The position numbers and the translations under genes were made by a program. The notes below the pieces were generated by a model. It did no database searches and had not been told where the DNA came from. It was given only the letters and a program-made list of their open reading frames with translations. From Rhodocaloribacter sp964552015 (GTDB lineage Bacteria; Bacteroidota; Rhodothermia; Rhodothermales; ISCAR-4553): 64,000 nt of DNA. Numbering within the stretch: the stretch's first letter is position 1; each line of letters opens with the position of its first letter. The stretch is from positions 1-64,000 of the forward strand of contig CAZKFR010000010.1 of assembly GCA_964552015.1 (NCBI GenBank), written 5' to 3'. Of this stretch, positions 8,689 through 17,114 are shown one piece after another.

Positions 8689-9504
8689 TCAGATCAGGAG
8701 CAGGCCCAGCGCGCCCACCAGGAAGCAGTAGTAGGCAAAATACGACAGGTTGCCGCGCCGGATCACGTCGAGGAGGAACTTGATGGCAGCCACGCCCGAG
8801 ACGTAGGCTACCAGCGTCCCGACGGCCAGCGGCACCCAGCCCATGGTGAAGCCCGTCTCGGCCAGTTCGAGGCTCTTGAGCAGCGTGGCCCCCAGCACCA
8901 CCGGCAGCAGCATCAGGAACGAGAAGTCGGCCGCCCGGCGGGGCGTCACGTTCAGGTAGAGGGCCGTGCAGATGGTCGCGCCGGAGCGGGAGATGCCGGG
9001 GATCATCGCCGCCGACTGGGCCACCCCCACCAGCAGCGCCTTCCACGCCGTCAGCGGGCCGTCCGGGTGCTTGCGGAGCAACGTCAGCAGGAGCAACACC
9101 CCGGTCACGATCAGCATCGCGCACACGAAGCGCGGGTCGCCGAAGCGGGCCTCCAGAAAATCCTTGAACAGTACATACACCAGCCCCGTGGGGATCATGG
9201 TGAGCAGGATGTAGACCACCGTGCGCACCTCCTCCTCGGCCCGGTAGTGCTCGGCGATCCGGTGCGGCGCCGCCACGGCCGCCAGCGCCTTGCCCAGCAG
9301 CCCCCGCACCTCGCGGTGGTAGACCGTCAGGATGCTCAGCACGGTGCCGAAGTGGACGAACACCTCGAACGTCACGTTATCCGCTCCGGCGGTGTCGATG
9401 CCCAGCAGGTACTTGCCCAGCACCAGGTGCCCCGACGACGAGATCGGGAGAAACTCGGTCAGGCCCTGCACCAGCCCCAGCAGCGCCGCTTCCCACCCGT
9501 TCAT
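8689..9504 (-). CDS. uppP: Undecaprenyl-diphosphatase (BacA type)
   Basis: The 271-residue polytopic membrane protein hydrolyses undecaprenyl diphosphate to undecaprenyl phosphate, recycling the lipid carrier for peptidoglycan and other surface polymers. Both family signatures are present: LVQGLTEFLPISSSGHLVLG (about residues 11-30, with the catalytic Glu and Ser cluster) and PGISRSGATI near residue 170 with the essential Arg. Length matches the family (about 265-275). It is the only recognisable cell-wall gene nearby. A seven-base repeat tract and an assembly gap lie just upstream. Confidence 0.97.
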   Translation of the reverse strand: MNGWEAALLGLVQGLTEFLPISSSGHLVLGKYLLGIDTAGADNVTFEVFVHFGTVLSILTVYHREVRGLLGKALAAVAAPHRIAEHYRAEEEVRTVVYILLTMIPTGLVYVLFKDFLEARFGDPRFVCAMLIVTGVLLLLTLLRKHPDGPLTAWKALLVGVAQSAAMIPGISRSGATICTALYLNVTPRRAADFSFLMLLPVVLGATLLKSLELAETGFTMGWVPLAVGTLVAYVSGVAAIKFLLDVIRRGNLSYFAYYCFLVGALGLLLI

Positions 9505-9602
9505 GCAACCTCACCTGTTTTATCCATGTCCCAAACGAAGCGGCCGCAAGGTACGATGCCGGGCCGTGAAGCGAAACGCTTTTCGGGGAATTCGCGCGGC
9601 GG

Positions 9603-9838
9603 TTTCGTATTGCGTGTTTCGTATTGCGTGTTTCGTATTGCGTGTTTCGTATTTCATTTACGCACCACGCNNNNNNNNNNNNNNNNNNNNNNNNNNNNNN
9701 NNNNNNNNNNNNNNNNNNNNNNNNNNNNNNNNNNNNNNNNNNNNNNNNNNNNNNNNNNNNNNNNNNNNNNGTTTCGTATTGCGTGTTTCGTATTGCGTGT
9801 TTCGTATTTCATTTACGCACCACGCACTACGCACTACG
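9603..9838. repeat. Heptamer tandem repeat tract (TTTCGTA/TTGCGTG, TACGCAC)
   Basis: The uppP-rqcH spacer (9505-9871) contains no gene. It is filled by seven-base units: TTTCGTA and TTGCGTG alternate, then drift to TTTCATT, TACGCAC, CACGCAC and TACGCAC. The tract is split by an N run whose two flanks are the same 55 bp, so the real tract is about 155 bp shorter than drawn. A related tract in inverse orientation lies at 22626-22706. Confidence 0.85.
9671..9770. other. 100-N run, spurious gap
   Basis: The 55 bases before this N run (9616-9670) are identical to the 55 bases after it (9771-9825). That is the signature of contigs sharing a k-mer end being joined with a default 100-N spacer. The true sequence most likely lacks the Ns and one 55-bp copy, although a collapsed longer repeat is also possible here because the tract is repetitive. 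Confidence 0.8.
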
Positions 9839-9871
9839 CACGACCCCCGGGATCCCGCACCGGAAACCGTA

Positions 9872-11539
9872 TCAATCCTCACCGCCCTCCGGCAGCCCCG
9901 GTGCGACGAGCAGCACCTCCTCGCGCTCGACGGCGACGGCGCCGGGCGGGGCCCCCTTCGGCTTGCGCACGTACTTGCGCTCGGTGACGATGACGGGCAC
10001 CAGGCTGCTGCCCCGCGCCTTGCTGAAGTAGGCGGCGATGGCGGCGGCCCGCTCGCGCACGTCGCGGCCCGGGCGGGCCTGCCGGTGGGGGAGGCGGAGG
10101 ACGGCGTGGGAGCCGGGCACGCCCCGCGCGTGCAGCCACAGGTCGTACTTGCGGGCGTGGCGGAACGTCAGCTCGTCGTTCTGCCGGGCGCTCTTGCCCA
10201 CCCACACCTCGTAGCCCTGCCCGAGCGGAAAGCGGCGGAAGGGGAAGGCGTCTGCGCTGCGCTGGCCGGAGGCGAGGAAGGGGGCGAGCCGGTCGGCGTG
10301 GGTCGTGCGGAAGCGCTCGACGTCGGCACGGGTGTGGAGGGTGCGAAGCTCGGCCAGGAGGGCCTCGGCTTCGGCGGCGCGGCGCTCGGCCTCGGCCATG
10401 CGCTCTTCGGCGTGGGCGCGGGCCTGCCGCGTCCGCCGGGCCTTCTCGTAGTACCGCTGCGCGTTCTCGACGGCGGTGCGGGTGGGGTCCAGAGGAATGG
10501 TCACGGGAGCGCCTTCGGCGAAGAGGTCAGGGAGGGTGACGGTCTCGGCGCCCGGGGGGACGGCGCCGGGGTTGGCCATGAGCAGGTGGCCCCAGCGCTC
10601 GTACCGGTCGGCGCGGCTCTCGCGGCTGAGCTCGTCGAGCATGCGGGCGGCGGCGGCCCGGTGGTGGTCGCGGGCGGCCGCGAGGGCCTTCTCCAGCGGC
10701 GCGTAGGCCGCCCGGAAGCGCACGTCGGCCAGGCGGCGGCGGACGTACACGCGCACGGCCGCGTCGACGGTGTCGAAGGGCTCGGCGGTGAGGTCATCGC
10801 GGGCGTCGAGGTGGTGGAGGGGGAGGAGGGCGAACACCTCGGGCGAGCGGCCGCGCCAGTAGATCCGGGGCGCGGGCGCTTCGAGGGCGGCCAGGAGGTG
10901 CCGCCCGGCGTCGAAGAGGGCGCGGCGGTCGGCGTCGGTGCAGGCTTCCGGCGTGGCGGCGGTTACCCCGGCGCGGAAGACCACCTCCTCGGCCAGGGTG
11001 CGGTCGAGCAGCGGGAAGGCGGCGGCCACGGCCTGCACGGTCGTCTTCCGGTCCGCGCGCCAGCGGGCCGTGAACGCCGCGAAGGTGTCCACCACGGGGG
11101 CCGGGCGCGGCGCCGGCGCGGGCCGCCCCGCCCATTCCGCATCCCCCTGGAATGCCTCGCGCACGGTCCCGCCGGCCTCGACGAGGAAGACGTTGGCGCG
11201 CGGGCCGAAGAGCATCACCTGGAACGCGAGGCCGCCTTCCAGGTCGAGGTACAGCATCCGGTCGCGTTCGGCCAGGCGCAGGGCCGTCACCCGCCGGTCG
11301 AAGGCGTCCTCGAAGAGGGTGGCGACGTTGCGGCGGGCCTTGCTGTAGCCTTCGGCACGGAACAGGTACTGGAACGGCCCCCGCACCGAAACCCGGAGCA
11401 TCCACTCCCGTTCGGGCGCGGCCAGCGCCAGCGTCAGCTCGTCCCGCACCTGCGAGAAGGCATCCCCGACGACGCACCCGACGAGGTCGGGCGTCCACGC
11501 GCGGACGAGGGCGTTCAGGGTGAAATAGCTGGTGAGCAT
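9872..11539 (-). CDS. rqcH: NFACT-domain RqcH/Rqc2-type protein
   Basis: From the ATG at 11539 (MLTSYFTLNALVRAW) the protein has 555 residues. The N-terminal NFACT-N domain (about 1-240) resembles Fpg-type nucleases. A helical coiled-coil section with many Arg/Ala/Glu (about 370-430) follows. The C-terminal NFACT-R RNA-binding domain contains YEVWVGKSARQNDELTF and DLWLHARGVPGSHAVL (about 450-485). RqcH binds obstructed large ribosomal subunits and recruits tRNA-Ala to add alanine tails to stalled chains. An upstream extension of the frame into the neighbouring gene is not credible. The next gene upstream ends 10 bp away. Confidence 0.88.
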   Translation of the reverse strand: MLTSYFTLNALVRAWTPDLVGCVVGDAFSQVRDELTLALAAPEREWMLRVSVRGPFQYLFRAEGYSKARRNVATLFEDAFDRRVTALRLAERDRMLYLDLEGGLAFQVMLFGPRANVFLVEAGGTVREAFQGDAEWAGRPAPAPRPAPVVDTFAAFTARWRADRKTTVQAVAAAFPLLDRTLAEEVVFRAGVTAATPEACTDADRRALFDAGRHLLAALEAPAPRIYWRGRSPEVFALLPLHHLDARDDLTAEPFDTVDAAVRVYVRRRLADVRFRAAYAPLEKALAAARDHHRAAAARMLDELSRESRADRYERWGHLLMANPGAVPPGAETVTLPDLFAEGAPVTIPLDPTRTAVENAQRYYEKARRTRQARAHAEERMAEAERRAAEAEALLAELRTLHTRADVERFRTTHADRLAPFLASGQRSADAFPFRRFPLGQGYEVWVGKSARQNDELTFRHARKYDLWLHARGVPGSHAVLRLPHRQARPGRDVRERAAAIAAYFSKARGSSLVPVIVTERKYVRKPKGAPPGAVAVEREEVLLVAPGLPEGGED

Positions 11540-11549
11540 GTGGGGGAAA

Positions 11550-11900
11550 TCACCGGCGGCGCGGGGTCGCTCCCACCGGCTTGCGGGCCCGCCGCTCGGC
11601 CAGGACCGACAGGCCCCAGATGAGCGCCCAGCCCGCTCCGACGAGCCACCATCCGAAGCCCAGCAGCACCCCCACGTTGATGGCATAGAGCAGGTGGTAG
11701 AACCACACCGGCACCTTGGCGTCGGCCCGTTTCACCTGCGCCGTCAGCCCCGCCCCGAAGACGGCGACGACTTTCAGCAGGAGCATCAGCGGTGTGTAGA
11801 TCCAGACGACCCACCGTGCCCACGCCTGCTCCGTGAGGACGGCGAGGAGGATGACGACCGTGACGGCCAGATCGAGGAGAACGTGTTTGAGCCAGGACAT
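11550..11900 (-). CDS. Small multi-pass membrane protein, function unknown
   Basis: The 116-residue protein has three to four membrane segments (about 7-23, 29-48, 66-82 and 85-98) and a basic C-terminal tail. I do not recognise a family. Its stop lies 10 bp before the rqcH start on the same strand, so the two are probably co-transcribed. A real assembly gap begins 34 bp upstream of the start, so its promoter and upstream neighbour are not visible. Confidence 0.6.
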   Translation of the reverse strand: MSWLKHVLLDLAVTVVILLAVLTEQAWARWVVWIYTPLMLLLKVVAVFGAGLTAQVKRADAKVPVWFYHLLYAINVGVLLGFGWWLVGAGWALIWGLSVLAERRARKPVGATPRRR

Positions 11901-11934
11901 CGCGTGAGGAGGGTTGTGCCGGTGAAGCGATCGG

Positions 11935-12034
11935 NNNNNNNNNNNNNNNNNNNNNNNNNNNNNNNNNNNNNNNNNNNNNNNNNNNNNNNNNNNNNNNNNN
12001 NNNNNNNNNNNNNNNNNNNNNNNNNNNNNNNNNN
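11935..12034. other. 100-N run, genuine assembly gap
   Basis: Unlike the other three N runs, the sequences before and after share no overlap. The gap lies between the small membrane protein gene and the 3' end of the amidohydrolase gene, so missing sequence of unknown length may include intergenic DNA or another gene. Confidence 0.8.
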
Positions 12035-12035
12035 G

Positions 12036-13912
12036 TCATGGTTTGGGGTAGCGCACCTGGCCGCCCACGATGGTGTAGCGCACCTCCGTCTCCGGGATGG
12101 CGTCGTCGGGGACGGTGAGCAGGTCCTGGGAGAGCACCACGATGTCGGCCAGGTAGCCGGGGGCGAGCCGGCCCTTGCGGTCTTCCTCGAAGGCGGCGTA
12201 GGCGTTGTTCCAGGTGTACGACTGCAGCGCCTGTTCGCGCGTGAGCCGCTGTTCGGGGTAGAAGACCGAGCCGTCGGCCAGGCGACGGGTGACGGTGGCG
12301 TAGAAGCTGGCGATGGGGTCGATGGGTTCGACGGGGACGTCGGTGCCGTTGGTCACCACGGCGCCTGTCTGCCAGAGCGCCTGCCACATGTAGGCGCCTT
12401 CGCGGGCGCGCCGCTCGCCCAGGCGCTTGAGGACCCAGGGGGCGTCGGAGGTGCAGTGGATGCCCTGCATGGAAGCGATCACGCCGAGTTGCCCGAAGCG
12501 GGGGATGTCGTCCGGGTGGAGGTGCTGGGCGTGCTCGATGCGCCAGCGCAGGTCGGTGGCCTCGGGGTGGGCGGCGAAGGTGCGTTCGTAGAGGTCGAGC
12601 ACCTCGCGGTTGGCGCGGTCGCCGATGGCGTGGATGGCCATCTGGTAGCCGTGCTCGACGGCCAGCTCGGCCAGGCGGGCCAGGTCGTCCAGGTCGTCGG
12701 TTTGCAGGCCCGTGCTGGAGGGCATGTCGGCATAGGGTTCGAGGAGCCAGGCGCCATGCGAGCCCAGGGCGCCGTCGAGCGAGCGCTTGAGGGCGCGGAC
12801 GGTCAGGTAGCCGTTGCCGTAGTCGATGAGGCGGTAGTCGGCCATCTTCTCCGCCAGCTCGTCGGTGGCGGCGCGGATCATCACATAGAGGCGCACGGGC
12901 AGGTTGCCCTCGTCGGCCAGCCGCTTGTAGAAGTCGACCGTCTCGAAGGAGACGCCGGCGTCGTGGAACGAGGTGACGCCGTGAGCCAGGGCCTCTTCGG
13001 CGGCTAGCGCGGCCATACGGCGCATCTCGGCCTCGCGCTCTTCGGGCGTCATGCCGGCGCGGGCGCGTTCGAGGGCACGGCTGACGAGCCCCTGGGCCGT
13101 CTCGCGCAGCAGACCGGTAGGCTCGCCCCGCGCGTCACGCACGATCTCGCCGCCGGGCGGGTCCGGCGTCTCGGCGCTGACGCCGCCCAGCCGCAGCGCC
13201 TCGGCGTTGGCAAAGGCGGCATGGCCGCTGGCGTGGGTCAGCAGTACCGGGTTCTGCGGGGAGACGGCGCTCAGGCCGTGGTGCGTCGGCACGCCTTCCA
13301 CGGTGTTCTCGGGGGCGGTTGCCCACTTTTCCTGGTGCCATCCGCGCCCCAGGATCCAGGCGCCGGGTTCCGCCGTGCGGGCGGCCTCTTCCACCATCGC
13401 CACGATCTCGTCCCAGCTTTTCGCCTGCGTCAGGTCGAGGATCATCTTGGCGCGGCCCAGGCCCATATAGTGGCCGTGCCCTTCGATGAAGCCGGGCATC
13501 ACGAACTGCCCTTCGACGTCGAGTACCTTGGTGGAGGGGCCCGCCAGCGCGTCGATTGCTTCGTTGGTGCCCACAGCCACGATGGTGTCGCCGCGGACGG
13601 CCAGGGCCTGCGCCTCGGGCCGGGCCGGGTCCATCGTGACGATGCGGCCATTGCGGAGGATGAGGTCGGCGGGNNNNNNNNNNNNNNNNNNNNNNNNNNN
13701 NNNNNNNNNNNNNNNNNNNNNNNNNNNNNNNNNNNNNNNNNNNNNNNNNNNNNNNNNNNNNNNNNNNNNNNNNGCCGGGCCGGGTCCATCGTGACGATGC
13801 GGCCATTGCGGAGGATGAGGTCGGCGGGTGCCTGCTCGGGCGCCGGGGTGTCGCAGCCGGCCGACAGCAGCAGCGCCACCAGGGCCGGGAGGAAAAAGCG
13901 GGGGAGGTTCAC
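12036..13912 (-). CDS. Secreted amidohydrolase (YtcJ-like), split by false gap
   Basis: Removing the 100 N and one 55-bp duplicate joins two frames into 573 residues. The GTG at 13912 starts NLPRFFLPALVALLLSAGC, a lipoprotein signal, followed by ADLILRNGRIVTMDPARPEA. The metal-dependent amidohydrolase fold is clear: GFIEGHGHYMGLG holds the first metal ligands, later HDAG and HAIGDRAN supply more, and a terminal Asp lies in NGTDVPVEP. YtcJ-like enzymes hydrolyse N-acyl or ring amides; the substrate here is unknown. The joined frame continues without stops, which argues that the gene is intact. It runs divergently from lysS. Confidence 0.85.
13674..13773. other. 100-N run, spurious gap inside amidohydrolase gene
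   Basis: The 55 bases at 13619-13673 recur exactly at 13774-13828. Deleting the N run and one copy restores a continuous reading frame across the amidohydrolase (NGRIVTMDPARPEAQAL), which supports an overlap artefact rather than missing DNA. Confidence 0.92.
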
Positions 13913-14151
13913 GGCAGTCCGGGAATGGTGGAACGGGGGGAGAGCGAGTATGAGGCGCACCGCCGACATTGTCAAGGGACGTCGTGCGGTGGGGCGGCGC
14001 AGGAACGTGCCGGTTTCGCGAAAAAACAACCGGCTCGGCTCCCCACGGCAGGCTGCTTTGCCGTTATCTTACCGGCGCATGGCCCGGTGCAGGTGCTCGC
14101 ACGTCCGGGCCGTGTCGTTTCGTTTGTCGTCCATCGCTGACCCCGGAGCCC

Positions 14152-15720
14152 ATGACCGACCGACCGCTCTCCGAACAGGAACGCCGCCGCCGCGAAGAGC
14201 GCGCGATGCTCGAAGAGCGCGGCATCAACCCGTATCCTTACGCCTGGGACGTGACGGCTCGCGCCGCCGACATCCTGGCGCAGTTCGACGACGCCCGTCA
14301 CCAGCCCGGCGAGGACGGCACCGCCCCCGAGCCGTTCCGCGTCTCCATCGCCGGCCGGATCATGTCCAAGCGGGTCATGGGCAAGGCGGCCTTCTTCCAC
14401 CTGCAGGACGCCACCGGGCAGATCCAGGTCTACGTCCGCCGCGACGACCTGCCCGAGGGCTTCTACAACCAGGTCTTCAAGAAGCTGCTCGACATCGGCG
14501 ACATCGTGGGGGTGGAAGGGTTCGTCTTCCGCACGAAGATGGGCGAGGTGTCGGTGCACGCCGGGCGGCTGGAGCTGCTGGCGAAGGCGCTGCGGCCGCT
14601 GCCCGTGGTGAAGGAGGCCGAGGGGAAGGTCTACAACGAAGTGACGGACAAGGAATTCCGGTACCGCCAGCGCTACGTGGACCTGGTCATCAACCCGGAG
14701 GTGCGCGACGTCTTCCGGAAGCGGGCGCAGATGATCACCACCCTCCGCCGCTTCCTCGACGAGCGCGGCTACCTGGAGGTGGAGACGCCCGTGCTGCAGC
14801 CCGTCTACGGCGGCGCCTCGGCCCGGCCCTTCATTACCCACCACAACGCGCTCGACATGGATCTCTACCTCCGCATCGCCGACGAGCTGTACCTGAAGCG
14901 GCTCATCGTGGGCGGGTTCGAAGGGGTCTACGAGATCGCCAAGGACTTCCGGAACGAGGGCCTCAGCCGGTTCCACAACCCGGAGTTCACCATGATGGAG
15001 CTCTACGTGGCCTACAAGGATTACCACTGGATGATGGACCTGGTGGAGGAGATGCTCGAGCACGTGGCCGTGACGCTCCACGGCACGCCCGAGGTGACCG
15101 TGGGCGAGCACACGATCTCGTTCCGCCGCCCCTGGCCGCGCATCCCGCTGCTGGAGGCCATCGAGAAGGAGACGGGCCACGACCTCTACGGCAAGGGCCG
15201 CGACGAGCTGGCCGCCATCGCCGAGGGGCTGGGGCTGGAGATCGACGACACGATGGGCAGCGGTAAAATCATCGACGAGATCTTCGGGGAGTTCGTGGAG
15301 CCGAAGCTGATCCAGCCTACCTTCATCATCGACTACCCGGTGGAGCTGAGCCCGCTGGCCAAGCGGCACCGGTCGAAGCCCGGGCTGGTGGAGCGGTTCG
15401 AGGTCATCTGCAACGCGAAGGAGATCTGCAACGCCTTCAGCGAGCTGAACGACCCGGAGGACCAGCGGGCGCGGTTTATGGAGCAGGCCCGCCTGCGCGC
15501 CGGCGGCGACGAGGAGGCCATGCAGATCGACGAGGACTTCCTCCGCGCCCTCGAGTACGGCATGCCGCCGACGGCCGGCCTGGGCGTGGGCATCGACCGC
15601 CTGGCGATGATCATGACCAACCAGCCTTCCATCCGCGACGTCATCCTGTTCCCCCTGCTGCGCCCCGAGCAGCCGGCCACCGCCGAGACGCGGGCCGGCA
15701 CGGACGCCGCCGAGGAATGA
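14152..15720 (+). CDS. lysS: Lysine--tRNA ligase, class II
   Basis: The 522-residue enzyme charges tRNA-Lys with lysine. The N-terminal OB-fold anticodon-binding domain includes VSIAGRIMSKRVMGKAAFFH. The class II catalytic core follows: motif 1 around RKRAQMITTLRRFLDERGYLEVETP, motif 2 in FRNEGLSRFHNPEFTMMELY and motif 3 in GLGVGIDRLAMIMT. A short acidic tail ends the protein. The start at 14152 matches the usual N terminus; longer upstream frames are not protein-like. A TATCTTAC box at 14065-14072 lies about 80 bp upstream. The MFS gene follows 25 bp downstream. Confidence 0.97.
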   Translation: MTDRPLSEQERRRREERAMLEERGINPYPYAWDVTARAADILAQFDDARHQPGEDGTAPEPFRVSIAGRIMSKRVMGKAAFFHLQDATGQIQVYVRRDDLPEGFYNQVFKKLLDIGDIVGVEGFVFRTKMGEVSVHAGRLELLAKALRPLPVVKEAEGKVYNEVTDKEFRYRQRYVDLVINPEVRDVFRKRAQMITTLRRFLDERGYLEVETPVLQPVYGGASARPFITHHNALDMDLYLRIADELYLKRLIVGGFEGVYEIAKDFRNEGLSRFHNPEFTMMELYVAYKDYHWMMDLVEEMLEHVAVTLHGTPEVTVGEHTISFRRPWPRIPLLEAIEKETGHDLYGKGRDELAAIAEGLGLEIDDTMGSGKIIDEIFGEFVEPKLIQPTFIIDYPVELSPLAKRHRSKPGLVERFEVICNAKEICNAFSELNDPEDQRARFMEQARLRAGGDEEAMQIDEDFLRALEYGMPPTAGLGVGIDRLAMIMTNQPSIRDVILFPLLRPEQPATAETRAGTDAAEE

Positions 15721-15745
15721 CCGCCGCCGGCCCTTCCCCCCGACC

Positions 15746-17023
15746 ATGAGCGATCCCGTCCCGGAGGCCCCCCCGACGCCGTTCCCGGAAGGGCCGGCAG
15801 GGTACGTGGAACTGGTGCGGGGGAACGTCCACTTCCGGCGGCTCTGGTTTGGCAACATCATCTCGCTGCTCGGCGACTGGTTCAACACCATCGCCCTCTA
15901 CACGCTGGTGAGCGAGCTGACGGGCTCGCCGCTGGCGCTGGGGGCGGTGTTCATCACCAAGATGCTGCCGGCAGCGCTGGCCTCGCCCCTGGCCGGCGTC
16001 ATCGTGGACCGGTTCAGCCGCCGCCGGGTGATGATCGTCTCGGACCTGTTGCGGGCGGTGGTGGTGCTGGGCTTCCTGGTGGTCGACACGCCGGGAGAGG
16101 TGTACCTGGTCTACGTGCTGACGACGCTGCAGGTGGTCATCGGGGCGGTGTTTCAGCCCGCGCAGAGCGCCTCCCTGCCCAACATCACCACGCCGCGCGA
16201 GCTGCTGACGGCCAACGCCCTCATGGCGGCCACCTGGTCGGCCCTGCTGACGCTGGGGGCGGCGCTGGGCGGCTTCGCGGCGGCCTGGCTGGGGCTCAAG
16301 GCCGTCTTCGTCCTGGATAGCCTGACCTACCTCGTCTCGGCGTTCTTCATCTACCGGACGGTTATCCCGCAGGACACGGAGGGGGGCGCGGGGCTGCCCG
16401 TGCGGGCGGCCTTTGGCAAGATCGCAGAGGGATGGCGCTATCTGCGCGTCCATCCGCCCGTGGCCCGGATCGCGCTGGCGAAGGCGACGTGGGCGCTGGG
16501 CGGCGGGGCGCTCGTCTACATGCTCACGCTGCTGGGCGAGACGCTCACGCCCGGCGCCACGTCGGTGGGCATCGGGGTACTGTTCGCGGCGCGGGGGTTC
16601 GGCACGGGCGTGGGGCCGGTGCTGGCCCGCGCCTTCTTCCGGGATCGGCGGCGCTGGCCCGTGCTCATCGGCGCCTGCATCGCCTTCAGCGGCCTGTGCT
16701 ATGGGGTGGTGGGCGGGATGCCGTGGACGTTCGCCGTGGCCGTGTTCGTGGTGGCGGCCCACGCCACGAGCGGTGCCAACTGGGTGCTCTCGACGGTGCT
16801 CCTGCAGGAGCGGTCGGCCGACCGATACCGGGGGCGTGTCTTCGCCACGGAGTGGCTGCTGATCATGCTGACGGACGCGGTCAGCATCCTGGCGGCCAGC
16901 CTCCTGCTCGAGGCGGGCGTGTTCAGCCTGCGCGGCGGCTTCCTCGTCTTTGCCGCCCTGCAGGTGGCCTCCGGCCTGGCCTGGCTGCTGGTGGTGCCGC
17001 CCCGCGAGCGGGCCGAGGCCTGA
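15746..17023 (+). CDS. Major facilitator superfamily transporter
   Basis: The 425-residue protein has twelve predicted membrane helices. The family loop 2-3 motif appears as GVIVDRFSRRRVMIVSDLLR at about residues 89-108, where the conserved Asp and basic residues are present. The pattern resembles the MFS_3/enterobactin-exporter-like branch that includes macrolide efflux carriers. The substrate cannot be told from sequence. It starts 25 bp after lysS, so co-transcription is likely, although no functional link is apparent. Confidence 0.85.
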   Translation: MSDPVPEAPPTPFPEGPAGYVELVRGNVHFRRLWFGNIISLLGDWFNTIALYTLVSELTGSPLALGAVFITKMLPAALASPLAGVIVDRFSRRRVMIVSDLLRAVVVLGFLVVDTPGEVYLVYVLTTLQVVIGAVFQPAQSASLPNITTPRELLTANALMAATWSALLTLGAALGGFAAAWLGLKAVFVLDSLTYLVSAFFIYRTVIPQDTEGGAGLPVRAAFGKIAEGWRYLRVHPPVARIALAKATWALGGGALVYMLTLLGETLTPGATSVGIGVLFAARGFGTGVGPVLARAFFRDRRRWPVLIGACIAFSGLCYGVVGGMPWTFAVAVFVVAAHATSGANWVLSTVLLQERSADRYRGRVFATEWLLIMLTDAVSILAASLLLEAGVFSLRGGFLVFAALQVASGLAWLLVVPPRERAEA

Positions 17024-17114
17024 TCGTGGAGCCGGGCACCCCGCCCCGGTTGGCCCCGTATTTGATGGCACGGGGAACGATCCGTAGCACGCCACGAAAA
17101 GCGGCTTTTTCGGT

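Noticed and set aside
9603..9838. CRISPR array
   Set aside because: Units are seven bases, contiguous and without spacers, and no cas genes are nearby.
12036..13912. Frameshifted or truncated amidohydrolase pseudogene
   Set aside because: The break is entirely explained by an N run and a duplicated 55-bp contig end; the joined frame is intact.
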